Shown: positions 7,338 through 15,990 of the stretch, in pieces
Layout: each line of letters starts with the position of its first letter
How positions within the stretch are numbered: position 1 is the stretch's first letter
Origin: DASXUX01 sp036504595
Lineage (GTDB): Bacteria > Planctomycetota > SZUA-567 > H5-PLA8
NCBI GenBank assembly: GCA_036504595.1
Contig: DASXUX010000022.1
Span: 1 to 64,000, forward strand
DNA: 64,000 nt
Direction of reading: 5' to 3'
The notes under the pieces: generated by a model
Seen by the model: the letters and a program-made list of their open reading frames with translations, nothing else
What the model was told of the DNA's origin: nothing
Database searches by the model: none
Made by a program: the position numbers and the translations under genes

Positions 7338-9866
7338 TTACTTCGTGTCCAGCCTGAAGATCGTCAGCGAATATGGTTTTACCGAGTACTTAAACTCCGC
7401 GCCCGCGCCGTCGAAGGACGATTCCACCGGCGCAACTTTGGTCGGCTCATCCAGCGAATTCTCATCCGTCGGCTGACCGCTTAAGGTGATTACGCGAGCC
7501 TTCGGCGAGATCTTCTCCGCGCCGCTGATCTTGAACGTGGTCTCCACCGCGCCCGCGGTTCCATTCACCGCTTTGATGATGATCTGGCCCGTTTTCTCGT
7601 CCTTGCCGCCCAGAGCGTAGAAGCGCTGACGCGAAGACTGTGCGACGAGGTTGACGGTCTGGACGACCTTGCCGTCGATCGAGCATTCCGCCTTGCCGGC
7701 CTTCACGTCCACCTTGATGTCGTACCATTTGCCCGTCTCGATCGAACCGTCCACGCTGTTGCCGAGCGGGTGCTTGCCGCCGTCTTTGTGTTGTTCGATC
7801 CCGTGCCGCTTGTTGCCCCAACCGCCGATGTTCCACCACACCAGATTCTTTTCGTCCTGCACGTGAAACGCGATGAGGAAGCCTTCGGCGCCGCCGGTCT
7901 TTCGAGCCTTCAGCGTGTAGGTGTAATCCGTCCAGTTCACGTCGCAGGTTGTCGCGCGGTCGCCGTTGCCGTTGCCGGTCTGCCGCAGCGCGCCGTCCTG
8001 CACTTTCCAGCTACTTCCGCTGAGCTTCCACCCTTCCGTGCCTTTGCTGAAGTCGCTCGCAAAGAGCGTCTTGTCGCCTTGGGTGACCTTGATGTCCTTG
8101 TACTCCGCCTGCGTGTCCCAGGTTCCGACGCCGATTCCGCCGCCGCTCTTCGCGACCGGTTCCTTGCCGGCCGGCACGGAGGCCGGCGCTACCTCCAGTT
8201 CGGTCGGCAGCGTTACGTCCGGCCGGTGAGCGTTGAACATGACCTGCACGTGGTACGAACTCCGCCCGCAGCAGCGCGAACTGTCGAAGCGGATCAAGTT
8301 CACCGGCCACTTGCGGTCGTTCACGTTTTCGAAGAGCGGCGCGTACGACGCCATGATCACCACGTCGCTGTTGCGTTCCATCCCCAGCATGAACGCCGCT
8401 TCGGAGATCGCTCCGAGCAGGTTTCCCGCACCGACTTTGCTGTTCACGGCATACTCGCCGACATAAATTTTCGGCCCCGTGCGGTTGTAGCTGTCGTAGC
8501 GGTACGCGTCATTGAAGAAGCGCGGCGGATCGACGTAGTAGTGCTCGTCAATGATCTCCGTCACGGCGTTGGGTATCGCGCGGTAATCGGCGATCGTGAT
8601 GATCTGCGGATACTTCGCCTTGATCGCTTCGTAGAAAACTTTGTAGTTCTTGAAGTACTCTTCGCCCCAGTTCTCGTTTCCGATTTCGACGTACTTGATT
8701 TTGAACGGCGCCGCATGCCCGTTCTTCACGCGCTCCGCGCCCCACTTGCTGTCCGCGGGGCCCATTGCGTATTCCAGCGCGTCCAGCGTGTCCTGCACGT
8801 AGGCCTGAAGTTCCTGCGGGTCGGTCACGATTTCGGCTTTGCGGAACTGGCACGAAAGCCCCGCGTTGAACACGTACATCAGTTCCGAACCCAGGTCTTC
8901 GGCCATCTGCAAGTACTCGTGGAAGCCCAGGCCTTCCGTGTTGTGGTACGCCCACAGGTCCCAGCGTCCCGGCCGCCGAGCGATGTCGCCGATCGTCCGT
9001 TTCCACTGAATGCGATTCTGCAGCGTCACGCCTTCCACTACGCAGCCTCCCGGAAAGCGCAGGAACCCCGGCTTCATCGCGACGAGATGATTGGCAATGT
9101 CTTCGCGCAACCCGTTCGGCCGATTCTTGAACGTCTTCTTCGGGAAAAGGGAGACCATGTCGAACCAGAGCGTTCCTGGTTTCGAAACCGTCAGCGCCAG
9201 CCGCCCCTTTGGATCGGTGCCGCTTGCTTGAAGGCTGCACGCGTAGCGCTTCCAGGCTCCACCCACGCCACTTACTTCCGCTTTGCCGAGATTTTTCGTC
9301 CCGTCCGCGCTCTCGAGAGCCGCTGTAATCACGGGCGCGTAATCGCCGACCGTTCGCGCGTAGAAGGAGAGCTCGTAGCTTTCGCCTTGCTGAATGTTCA
9401 TGCCCCAGTAGCCGCTGTTCGCGACGCCGGCGCGCGCGCCCAGTTCCTGCACTTCCAGCCGCAGGGAATGCGGCGTCATCTCGTTGAGCGGCTCTTTGTC
9501 GTCGAGCGCAATGGTTGCCTTCGCGCCGCCATCCGCGACCGCCGACCACGCCAGCAGTTCCGGCCGCAGCTTGTGTTTGAAGCCTTTCGGGGCAACCATC
9601 TGGTCACCTTCGATCTTGCATCCACCCGCCGGTTGTTGCTCTTCCAGCCCGCGATTCTGCACGAGTTCAGCGTAGATTCCGCCATCGCCGGCGTGGTTGA
9701 TCTCCTCGTAGAAAATGCCCCACAATTCCGGGCTGACCTTCACGCCTGGCTTGGCGGCGTTGATGCTCACCGTCGCGCTCGGCACTCCTGGCGGTTCAGC
9801 TTCCCCGGCAAAAATGGAACCGTAGATGAACACAGATAAACACAGAATGACTGCAATAAAGCGCAT
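7338..9866 (-). CDS. Secreted GH51-type alpha-L-arabinofuranosidase
   Basis: 842 residues with a signal peptide (MRFIAVILCLSVFIYGSIFA). An N-terminal beta-sandwich with SYELSFYARTVGDYAP is followed by the GH51 catalytic barrel. The acid/base Glu is in YVEIGNENWGEEYF (about residue 395), and the likely nucleophile Glu is in KIYVGEYAVNSK (about 470). The enzyme releases arabinose from arabinoxylan or arabinan. After the barrel comes an inserted concanavalin-like domain (FSKGTEGWKLSGSSWKVQDGALRQ) of about 150 residues, then the usual C-terminal all-beta domain. At about residues 557-568 the protein contains VAPASVPAGK, encoded by a dispersed GC-rich palindrome. The ATG is supported by the signal peptide. 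Confidence 0.88.
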   Translation of the reverse strand: MRFIAVILCLSVFIYGSIFAGEAEPPGVPSATVSINAAKPGVKVSPELWGIFYEEINHAGDGGIYAELVQNRGLEEQQPAGGCKIEGDQMVAPKGFKHKLRPELLAWSAVADGGAKATIALDDKEPLNEMTPHSLRLEVQELGARAGVANSGYWGMNIQQGESYELSFYARTVGDYAPVITAALESADGTKNLGKAEVSGVGGAWKRYACSLQASGTDPKGRLALTVSKPGTLWFDMVSLFPKKTFKNRPNGLREDIANHLVAMKPGFLRFPGGCVVEGVTLQNRIQWKRTIGDIARRPGRWDLWAYHNTEGLGFHEYLQMAEDLGSELMYVFNAGLSCQFRKAEIVTDPQELQAYVQDTLDALEYAMGPADSKWGAERVKNGHAAPFKIKYVEIGNENWGEEYFKNYKVFYEAIKAKYPQIITIADYRAIPNAVTEIIDEHYYVDPPRFFNDAYRYDSYNRTGPKIYVGEYAVNSKVGAGNLLGAISEAAFMLGMERNSDVVIMASYAPLFENVNDRKWPVNLIRFDSSRCCGRSSYHVQVMFNAHRPDVTLPTELEVAPASVPAGKEPVAKSGGGIGVGTWDTQAEYKDIKVTQGDKTLFASDFSKGTEGWKLSGSSWKVQDGALRQTGNGNGDRATTCDVNWTDYTYTLKARKTGGAEGFLIAFHVQDEKNLVWWNIGGWGNKRHGIEQHKDGGKHPLGNSVDGSIETGKWYDIKVDVKAGKAECSIDGKVVQTVNLVAQSSRQRFYALGGKDEKTGQIIIKAVNGTAGAVETTFKISGAEKISPKARVITLSGQPTDENSLDEPTKVAPVESSFDGAGAEFKYSVKPYSLTIFRLDTK
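8155..8200 (-). repeat. GC-rich palindrome inserted in GH51 gene
   Basis: On the coding strand GTAGCGCCGGCCTCCGTGCC is translated as VAPASVP. The same element occurs in recD2 (47164), in the 1289-residue glycosidase gene (about 61930-61970) and, reversed, in gltX (38118-38190). Confidence 0.85.
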
Positions 9867-10015
9867 GGTTTCACCTCGCGAAAAGGAAATTGCCTGTGTG
9901 CATATACACGAAGACCGAGCTTCGGCCACGTCCTGATTCACGTGACGTTGTGGACAATCCTGCAGGGGTGCAAACCCAGTTGCATCATCCTTTTTGCTCT
10001 GCCAAGATCGGATTC

Positions 10016-10966
10016 GTGCCAAAGCTGCCGCCACTTCCGCCGCTCGATCGCGCCCTCGTCCGTGCCGAAGGTGTCCAGTGTGATGCGCTCGGCTGCATCG
10101 AAGCCCTCGTCCCGGCGACGGACGTTTACACTTGCGGCGATCCGAACGCGCCGGCTTTGCTTCTTGTCCCCGGCCTGGGCGTGGACGGACTGAGTTTCAT
10201 CCGCCAGCTTCCGCTCGGCGCCGTCTCCGACCTGCGCCTGCTGCAAGTGCCCAACGGGCCGTTCGAAGGCGGTAAGGAGTCCCGGGCACCCTCGCCCGGG
10301 GAAGGCGGGCGTGGGCGCCCGCCACTCCTTAAGGGAGCGGGCGCTCTCGAACAGTTTGCGCACTGCGCCGAAGCATACATTCTCGCCAGCAAGCTGGACC
10401 AGCGTCCCGGCGGCCTGGTCCTCGGCGGAGCGTCCATGGGCGGAGCGATCAGCCTGCTGATTGCTGCGCGCGGCCGAGTGAAATTGCGCGGCCTGGTGCT
10501 CATCGGCACCTTCGGCTCCTGCCGCCAGCTCCGCACGGCGTGGCGCTGGCTGGCGCCGCTCGGGTACGTGGTGCCGTTTGGGGCTTTTCGCCGCTTCTCA
10601 TGGCTGGTGAAAGGTTGGCTGAAGATCGGCGGCACGCATTCGGACGAAGCCCGCTGGATGGGCCGCCCGCTGCTCAGCCGCACGCACGGCTATTTCGGCC
10701 GAGCGATCTGCGGGCTCACGCGCCACGAAGTGATCGACGCTGCGCGACAGTTGCGTGTGCCCACGCTGGTTCTTCACGGCGCAAAGGATTCGGTTCTTCC
10801 TCTCGCCGCCGGAGAGGAACTCGCCCGCGTAATTCCCGGCGCACGTTTCGTCGCGATCGAAGGCGGGCGGCACTCTTGCTTTTTCTCACATGCGGAAGTG
10901 GTGAATGCAGCGATTGAAGGGTTTATCGCGTCAATCCGTTCATCGAGTGTGACGGGTGACGAGTGA
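10016..10966 (+). CDS. Alpha/beta-fold hydrolase
   Basis: About 316 residues from a GTG start (MPKLPPLPPLDRALV); upstream in-frame starts would add residues that do not look coding. The nucleophile elbow is GGASMGGAIS (Ser about 139), the acid is in LHGAKDSVLP (Asp about 257) and the His in EGGRHSCFF (about 285). The oxyanion strand is ALLLVPGLGVDG. It is probably a cytoplasmic esterase or lipase-like enzyme with unknown substrate. Residues about 85-111 (KESRAPSPGEGGRGRPPLL) look like an insert encoded by a palindromic repeat that also occurs in rbsA. The C-terminal SSSVTGDE and the TGA stop are encoded by the GTGACGR heptamer array. Confidence 0.8.
   Translation: MPKLPPLPPLDRALVRAEGVQCDALGCIEALVPATDVYTCGDPNAPALLLVPGLGVDGLSFIRQLPLGAVSDLRLLQVPNGPFEGGKESRAPSPGEGGRGRPPLLKGAGALEQFAHCAEAYILASKLDQRPGGLVLGGASMGGAISLLIAARGRVKLRGLVLIGTFGSCRQLRTAWRWLAPLGYVVPFGAFRRFSWLVKGWLKIGGTHSDEARWMGRPLLSRTHGYFGRAICGLTRHEVIDAARQLRVPTLVLHGAKDSVLPLAAGEELARVIPGARFVAIEGGRHSCFFSHAEVVNAAIEGFIASIRSSSVTGDE
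10268..10348 (+). repeat. GC-rich palindrome inserted in hydrolase gene
   Basis: GAGTCCCGGGCACCCTCGCC, then CGGGCGTGGGCGCCCG. The same element in reverse orientation is at 45278-45340 inside rbsA. It is read in frame as KESRAPSPGEGG. Confidence 0.75.
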
Positions 10967-11145
10967 CGAGTGACGGGTGATATGGCTTGTTATAATCCGC
11001 TCCACTCGTCACGCGCCACACGTCACCCGTCACAAGGCCTTCGGCGGGGTATCCATTCGAGTGACGAGTGACGAGTGACGGGTGACGGGTGATATGGCTT
11101 ATTACAATCTGCTCCACTCGTCACGCGCCACACGTCACCCGTCAC
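10949..11145 (+). repeat. Two tandem 112-bp heptamer hairpin units (GTGACGR / YCGTCAC)
   Basis: Unit 1: left arm of four GTGACGR heptamers (10949-10976), loop with TATGGCTTGTTATAATCCGC, right arm CACTCGT-CACGCGC-CACACGT-CACCCGT (11003-11030). Unit 2 repeats it 112 bp further on (left 11061-11088, right 11115-11142), with a few differences in the loop. Each unit is followed by AAGGCCTTCGGCGGGGTATC. The stop codon of the upstream hydrolase lies in the first left arm. Confidence 0.92.
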
Positions 11146-11184
11146 AAGGCCTTCGGCGGGGTATCCATTCTCAGGAGGAACATC

Positions 11185-11943
11185 ATGAAGAACACAATGT
11201 TGTTGTGCGTCGTGGCGTTGAGTGCACTGGTTTTGGCCGAAGACCAAAAAGACGCGGGCTTCGAGAGCATCTTCGATGGCAAGACGCTGAAGGGCTGGCA
11301 CGCCAGCGCGAAGACCGGGCACAGCAAGGCCAGCAACAATACCAGCGGCGGCAAGTGGGTCGCTGAAGATGGCATGATCGTCGGCAGCCAGGACATTCCC
11401 GGCAACGGCGGCATTTTTCTTACCGATGAACAGTTCGGCGACTTTGAAGTCGCGCTCGAAATGAAAAATGATTTCGGCCCCGACAGCGGCTTGTTCCTGC
11501 GTTCGACCGAGGAAGGCAAGTGCTACCAGGCGATGATCGATTACCACGGCGGCGGCAATTTGATGGGCATCTACGGCGAAGGCATGGGCGGCAAACCCCA
11601 TGTCCGGAACTTCACGTTCCTGGATAAGCCGGAGAAGATAGAGATTGTGAACGACATCAAAGGCGTAAAGGTTCCCACGCCCTTCCCGATGAAGCTTGAA
11701 GAATGGCCCAACTTCTGGAAGCACGGCGAATGGAACGAACTGCGCGCAAAAATCGTCGGCAACCCGCCCACCATCACGACGTGGATCAAAGGCGTGAAGT
11801 TCATGGAATGGACCGAGACCGAAAAGCGCCTGGGCGACAAAGGCAGCATCGGCTTGCAGGTCCACGGCGGCGGCGACCTGACCAAGCAGTTTGTGCGCTA
11901 CCGGAATATTCGCGTGAAGCGGTTGGATAAGGCGGAGAAGTAG
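11185..11943 (+). CDS. Secreted DUF1080 (3-keto-disaccharide hydrolase-like) protein
   Basis: 252 residues. The ATG follows AGGAGGA with an ideal spacer and opens a signal peptide (MKNTMLLCVVALSALVLA). The mature protein has the concanavalin-type jelly roll of DUF1080: FESIFDGKTLKGWH, KWVAEDGMIVGSQ, GGIFLTDEQFGDFEVALEMKNDFGPDSGLFLRS, GEWNELRAKIVGNPPTITTWIKG and GSIGLQVHGGGD. The family is abundant in Planctomycetes and Verrucomicrobia, and some members hydrolyse 3-keto-glycosides made by Gfo/Idh-type oxidoreductases; such an oxidoreductase is encoded at 52249, but the link is inferred. Confidence 0.85.
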   Translation: MKNTMLLCVVALSALVLAEDQKDAGFESIFDGKTLKGWHASAKTGHSKASNNTSGGKWVAEDGMIVGSQDIPGNGGIFLTDEQFGDFEVALEMKNDFGPDSGLFLRSTEEGKCYQAMIDYHGGGNLMGIYGEGMGGKPHVRNFTFLDKPEKIEIVNDIKGVKVPTPFPMKLEEWPNFWKHGEWNELRAKIVGNPPTITTWIKGVKFMEWTETEKRLGDKGSIGLQVHGGGDLTKQFVRYRNIRVKRLDKAEK

Positions 11944-11960
11944 GCCTGTTGCACGGCGTG

Positions 11961-12030
11961 GTGACGGGTGACGGGTGGAAGGTTTGGTGGCCCGTCCCCG
12001 TGTCTCCACCCGTCCCCGTGTCTCCACCCG
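11961..12030 (+). repeat. GTGACGG heptamers and an 18-bp tandem duplication
   Basis: Two GTGACGG units (11961-11974) of the 10949 word are followed by a tandem pair of an 18-bp unit (CCCGTCCCCGTGTCTCCA, 11991-12026). They fill the gap before the methylase gene. Confidence 0.8.
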
Positions 12031-12050
12031 TATTTCCAGAGGAGATGAAG

Positions 12051-15000
12051 ATGCAAAAGCAGCTCATGGAATACTTGCGAGCAGTTGAGCGCGAACTGAA
12101 ACCCGGCGATGCAACTGAGCATACGCACAGGCCCCATATCAAAAGATTGCTCGAAGAGCTTGCGCCATCGTTGACTGCTACTAACGAACCAAAGCGCTCA
12201 GCTTGCGGCGCGCCTGATTTTGTCGTTCGAGAACAACACGGCGCTCTTGTCTATACGCTGGGGTACATGGAGACTAAGGACATTGGTACTTCCCTGGATG
12301 AAGCTGAGAACTCAGATCAACTGAAACGCTACAGACGAGCACTTGGCAACCTTATCCTCACAGACTATCTCGAATTTCGCCATTATGTCGATGGCATTTT
12401 GCATCAATCTGCGCGCTTAGCGACACTCACAACAACTGGTCGCACAATCAAAGTGATTCCATTTGCAGGCGGTGGAGACGACGTCTTCGAGTTGTTGAAA
12501 GGTTTCATCGGGCGCACCCCTGAAAAGATCACGCGTCCCGCAAAGCTCGCCAGTGAAATGGCGCGACTTACACACCTCATTCGTGACATTATCGTGGAAA
12601 CGTTTACCCTTTCCAAAGCTTCCGATCAGCTACAGGGTATCCGCACGGCCTTCGCTGAGGTGCTGATTCCGGATCTTTCGGTGCCGGAAAAGCTCTCCGA
12701 GTTCGCGGATATGTATGCCCAAACCATCGCCTATGGGCTCTTCGCGGCTCGATGTAATCACAGTTCTGCAGTGGCCTTTTCCCGTACCGGCGCGGCCTTG
12801 GAAATTCCTAAGACCAACCCATTTCTGAAGAAGTTCTTCGAGACGATAACAGGGACCGAATTGGCGGACGAGCCGTATGCGGGCTTTGTGGATGACTTGG
12901 CGTTAATGCTGGGAAATACCGATATGGATTTGGTATTAGCTGAATTTGGAAAACGTACGCGGAAAGAAGACCCAGTTATCCATTTCTACGAAACCTTTCT
13001 GCTCGCGTATGACCCCGAGGTGCGCGCCAAGAGAGGAGTGTATTACACGCCTGAACCAGTCGTGCAGTACATTACGGAATCAGTAGACCTGATTCTCAAG
13101 AAGAACTTCCACTGCGCTCAAGGCGTCGCATGCACCGATCTCGTCACGTACAAATGTGATGTCGAGGTCGGCAACCGAGTTGAAAAACGTGATGCTGTTG
13201 CGCCGAAAGTACTGATTCTCGATCCTGCTTGTGGGACAGGCACCTTCTTGTACTCCATCATTGACAATATTCGTGAGTCCTTCATCAAGGCGCGGAATGC
13301 GGGAATGTGGTCCGGGTACGTCAAGGAACATCTTCTTTCCAGAATTTTTGGGTTCGAGTTGCTCATAGCTCCATATTCTGTTGCACATTTCAAGCTCGGT
13401 ATGCAACTCGCCGGTTTCGATCTGCCTGCAAACGAGCGAAAAGCCTGGCGCTATGATTGTAGTAGTGGTGATCGGCTTAATGTGTTTCTTACCAATACAC
13501 TCGATGAGGCAGAGCGCAAAACAGAAGGTTTGTTCGGCCTGCTCAAGGCTATTTCCGAGGAAGCTAATGGGGCAGCGCGTATTAAACGGGACCTGCCTAT
13601 TATGGTGATTCTCGGAAATCCACCATACTCCGGAGAGTCTGCGAACAAAGGAGAGTGGATCCTTGCCCTCATGAACGGGAAAGATAAAACGACTGGACAA
13701 AAGACCCATAATTATTTTCACTTTCGCGGCAAGCCGCTAGGTGAGACGCAGGTTAAGTGGATTTACAATGATTACGTTAAGTTCATCCGTTTTGCTCAGT
13801 GGCGCATCGAGCAAACGGGATCCGGGATTCTGGCATTCATTACGGACAACGGCTATTTGGAGAATACAACTTTTCGCGGGGTGCGTGAAGCCCTTCTTGA
13901 CACGTTTAACGACGTCTTCCTCCTCAATCTGCACGGCTGCAGCAAGCCTAAAGAAGTAAACCCGAATGGCGGTAAAGACGAAAACGTTTTTGATATCCAG
14001 CAAGGTGTCGCGATCTCTCTGTTTATACGGGATGGTTCAAAGAGGGGTCGCGCCAGCCTTCACTATGCCGATCTTTGGGGCACGCGAGAGCAGAAATATG
14101 ACTGGCTTAGTAAGAACACGATCGCAAGTACTGAGTGGGAAACATTCACTCCCGAAAAGCATTACATGTCATTTGTTCCTCAGAGGACAACTGCGGCAAA
14201 GGCGCGCGAATATGACAACTGTTGGAGCATCCGTGACATTTTTCGCGAGAGTACAGTCGGCATTGTTACCGCAAGGGACCACCTTTGTGTGAAGATAACT
14301 GGCGAAGAGGTTCTTGGGACAGTGCGGAAGTTCGTCTCTTTGCCCGCAGAAGAGGCCCGCCAGCATTTCGGTCTTGGCAGAGATGCGAGAGACTGGAAAG
14401 TCGTGGCAGCTCAGAAAGATGTCTCCGCAGTTCCCATTTCGGAGAAGTTTGTATTATCTCTATTGTACCACCCTTACGACCGTCGTTTCACATACTACAC
14501 GGGGAGATCCAAAGGTTTCATAGGGCAGCCGCAGAAGAAGCTAATGCATCATATGATCGCCGGACCAAATCTGGCGATCTGCACTGTGAAATCAGTCGAA
14601 ATAAGCAGAGGCTGGGAACACGTTTTTTGTGCCGATACGATGATCCAGCATCACTGCGTTTCCAGCAAAGAGGTAAACTACATGTTTCCCGTTTATCTCT
14701 ATCCGGATGCTGATCAGGAACTCTTAGTACAAAAACGCAGTTCAAACTTTAAGGGCGAGTTTATTTTGCATATCGAGCGGCTTCTTGGATTAAAGTTCAT
14801 CGATGAAGGCGAGGGAAATTTCAGAAGGACGGTGGGGCCGGAAGACATCTTCTACTACATCTATGCCGTGTTACACTCTTCTAGCTATCGTAACCGGTTT
14901 CAGCCGTTCTTGAAATTCGGCTTTCCGCGTGTTCCGATCGTCTCCGATAGGTCGATTTTCAAAGCTATTGCTGAGTTTGGGTATGAATTAACTACTCTGC

Positions 15001-15368
15001 ATCTGCTGGCCTCACCGAGTTTGAACCAAAGCATTACACGCTTCCCGGTCTCTGGTGATAATAAAGTGGAGCGCGGATTTCCTCACTATGTCGCCGCGGG
15101 CGAGACTGGATCGTTCCCTGGTCCTGCAAGCTCCGGTCGCATCTATCTGAATCGCACACCGCAGTACTTTGAAAATGTGCGACCCGAAATTTGGAACTAT
15201 CATGTTGGTGGTTACCGCGTCTGCGAACGATGGCTGAAGGACCGCCAAGGGCGAATGCTCACATATGACGACCTCACGGTATTTCAGAAAATCGTCTCGG
15301 CTATTTCGCGTACTCTCCAGGTGATCGACGGAATCGAAGCTGTACTTCCGGGCTGGCCTCTGAAATAG
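12051..15368 (+). CDS. Single-chain restriction-modification enzyme (PD-(D/E)XK plus N6-adenine methylase, type ISP/IIG-like)
   Basis: 1105 residues; the ATG at 12051 follows AGAGGAG with a good spacer. The N-terminal domain has a PD-(D/E)XK nuclease signature, GAPDF (Asp56) and GYMETKD (Glu74-x-Lys76). A helical linker (YAQTIAYGLFAARC, FYETFLLAYDP, RGVYYTPEPVVQYI) leads to the methylase core: motif I LDPACGTGTFLY (about 390) and motif IV NPPY (about 521). The C-terminal 450 residues match the target-recognition part of type ISP enzymes (KVLPGWPL-like ending, FYYIYAVLHSSSYR). No SF2 helicase motifs are visible, unlike LlaBIII-type ISP enzymes. The base composition is visibly AT-richer than its neighbours, consistent with horizontal transfer. 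It is probably a self-contained anti-phage system. Confidence 0.85.
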   Translation: MQKQLMEYLRAVERELKPGDATEHTHRPHIKRLLEELAPSLTATNEPKRSACGAPDFVVREQHGALVYTLGYMETKDIGTSLDEAENSDQLKRYRRALGNLILTDYLEFRHYVDGILHQSARLATLTTTGRTIKVIPFAGGGDDVFELLKGFIGRTPEKITRPAKLASEMARLTHLIRDIIVETFTLSKASDQLQGIRTAFAEVLIPDLSVPEKLSEFADMYAQTIAYGLFAARCNHSSAVAFSRTGAALEIPKTNPFLKKFFETITGTELADEPYAGFVDDLALMLGNTDMDLVLAEFGKRTRKEDPVIHFYETFLLAYDPEVRAKRGVYYTPEPVVQYITESVDLILKKNFHCAQGVACTDLVTYKCDVEVGNRVEKRDAVAPKVLILDPACGTGTFLYSIIDNIRESFIKARNAGMWSGYVKEHLLSRIFGFELLIAPYSVAHFKLGMQLAGFDLPANERKAWRYDCSSGDRLNVFLTNTLDEAERKTEGLFGLLKAISEEANGAARIKRDLPIMVILGNPPYSGESANKGEWILALMNGKDKTTGQKTHNYFHFRGKPLGETQVKWIYNDYVKFIRFAQWRIEQTGSGILAFITDNGYLENTTFRGVREALLDTFNDVFLLNLHGCSKPKEVNPNGGKDENVFDIQQGVAISLFIRDGSKRGRASLHYADLWGTREQKYDWLSKNTIASTEWETFTPEKHYMSFVPQRTTAAKAREYDNCWSIRDIFRESTVGIVTARDHLCVKITGEEVLGTVRKFVSLPAEEARQHFGLGRDARDWKVVAAQKDVSAVPISEKFVLSLLYHPYDRRFTYYTGRSKGFIGQPQKKLMHHMIAGPNLAICTVKSVEISRGWEHVFCADTMIQHHCVSSKEVNYMFPVYLYPDADQELLVQKRSSNFKGEFILHIERLLGLKFIDEGEGNFRRTVGPEDIFYYIYAVLHSSSYRNRFQPFLKFGFPRVPIVSDRSIFKAIAEFGYELTTLHLLASPSLNQSITRFPVSGDNKVERGFPHYVAAGETGSFPGPASSGRIYLNRTPQYFENVRPEIWNYHVGGYRVCERWLKDRQGRMLTYDDLTVFQKIVSAISRTLQVIDGIEAVLPGWPLK

Positions 15369-15698
15369 GTAAGCGTCCGAAAACGCCATCTGCAAAGTGA
15401 CTTGGAGATAGGGGAGATAGGGGGACGGGCCATCGGGGTTCGGGGGGTGAATTCCGGGGATGGAATTCCGTTGATACCTTACTTAGAAGCGGCCGATTAA
15501 CTTACCTTAACTAACTCCAAAATCTTTGCAACATTTTGGCGGCTGGATCGTCATATATGGGAGGGCAGGGTTGGATACTCTGTCTTGGCGGAAGGGTTCA
15601 GGGGTTGGGGGTCGGGGTTCAGCACGCACGGTGCGGGTTTGGAGCAAAGCGGCGGACAATTTGGCAAAATGTCCTACATTGTGCGTTTCTGGACAAAT

Positions 15699-15733
15699 GA
15701 GGCTTGAGACCAGAGGCTTGAGAGTGGAAGCCG
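15699..15733 (+). repeat. GAGGCTT heptamer array, copy 1
   Basis: GAGGCTT-GAGACCA-GAGGCTT-GAGAGTG-GAAGCCG, followed by GGCGATCACCACATGTG. The same run, including the flank, recurs at 15956-15990. Confidence 0.85.
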
Positions 15734-15766
15734 GGCGATCACCACATGTGCACTTTTTTACAGAAG

Positions 15767-15801
15767 TCTGGAGTCTGGAGTCTGGAGTTTGGAATCTGGA
15801 G
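15767..15801 (+). repeat. TCTGGAG heptamer array
   Basis: Five tandem TCTGGAG/TTTGGAA units between two type-A repeats; reverse complement of the CTCCAGA array at 3826. Confidence 0.9.
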
Positions 15802-15955
15802 TCTAGCACCACCACATGTGCATTATTTTACAGAACGGAGAAGCGGGCGAGACGCCCGCGACACGGGACGGAGGGCCAGCGAACGCCGGCGGTACGACGC
15901 ACGGGCGGGGATGCTCGTGGCACGGTGCACAGGTGCAGTGTTGGACATGACATGA

Positions 15956-15990
15956 GAGGCTTGAGGCTTGAGGCTTGAGGATGGAAGCCG
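15956..15990 (+). repeat. GAGGCTT heptamer array, copy 2
   Basis: Three perfect GAGGCTT units, then GAGGATG and GAAGCCG, leading into the type-A repeat at 16000. Confidence 0.9.

Noticed and set aside
15526..15978. Open reading frame of about 150 codons in the first repeat field, with several others on both strands
   Set aside because: The translation is made of repeat words (SLESGVWSLES, PRHGTEGQR) without any protein-like conservation; the frames are open only because heptamers and palindromes lack stops.
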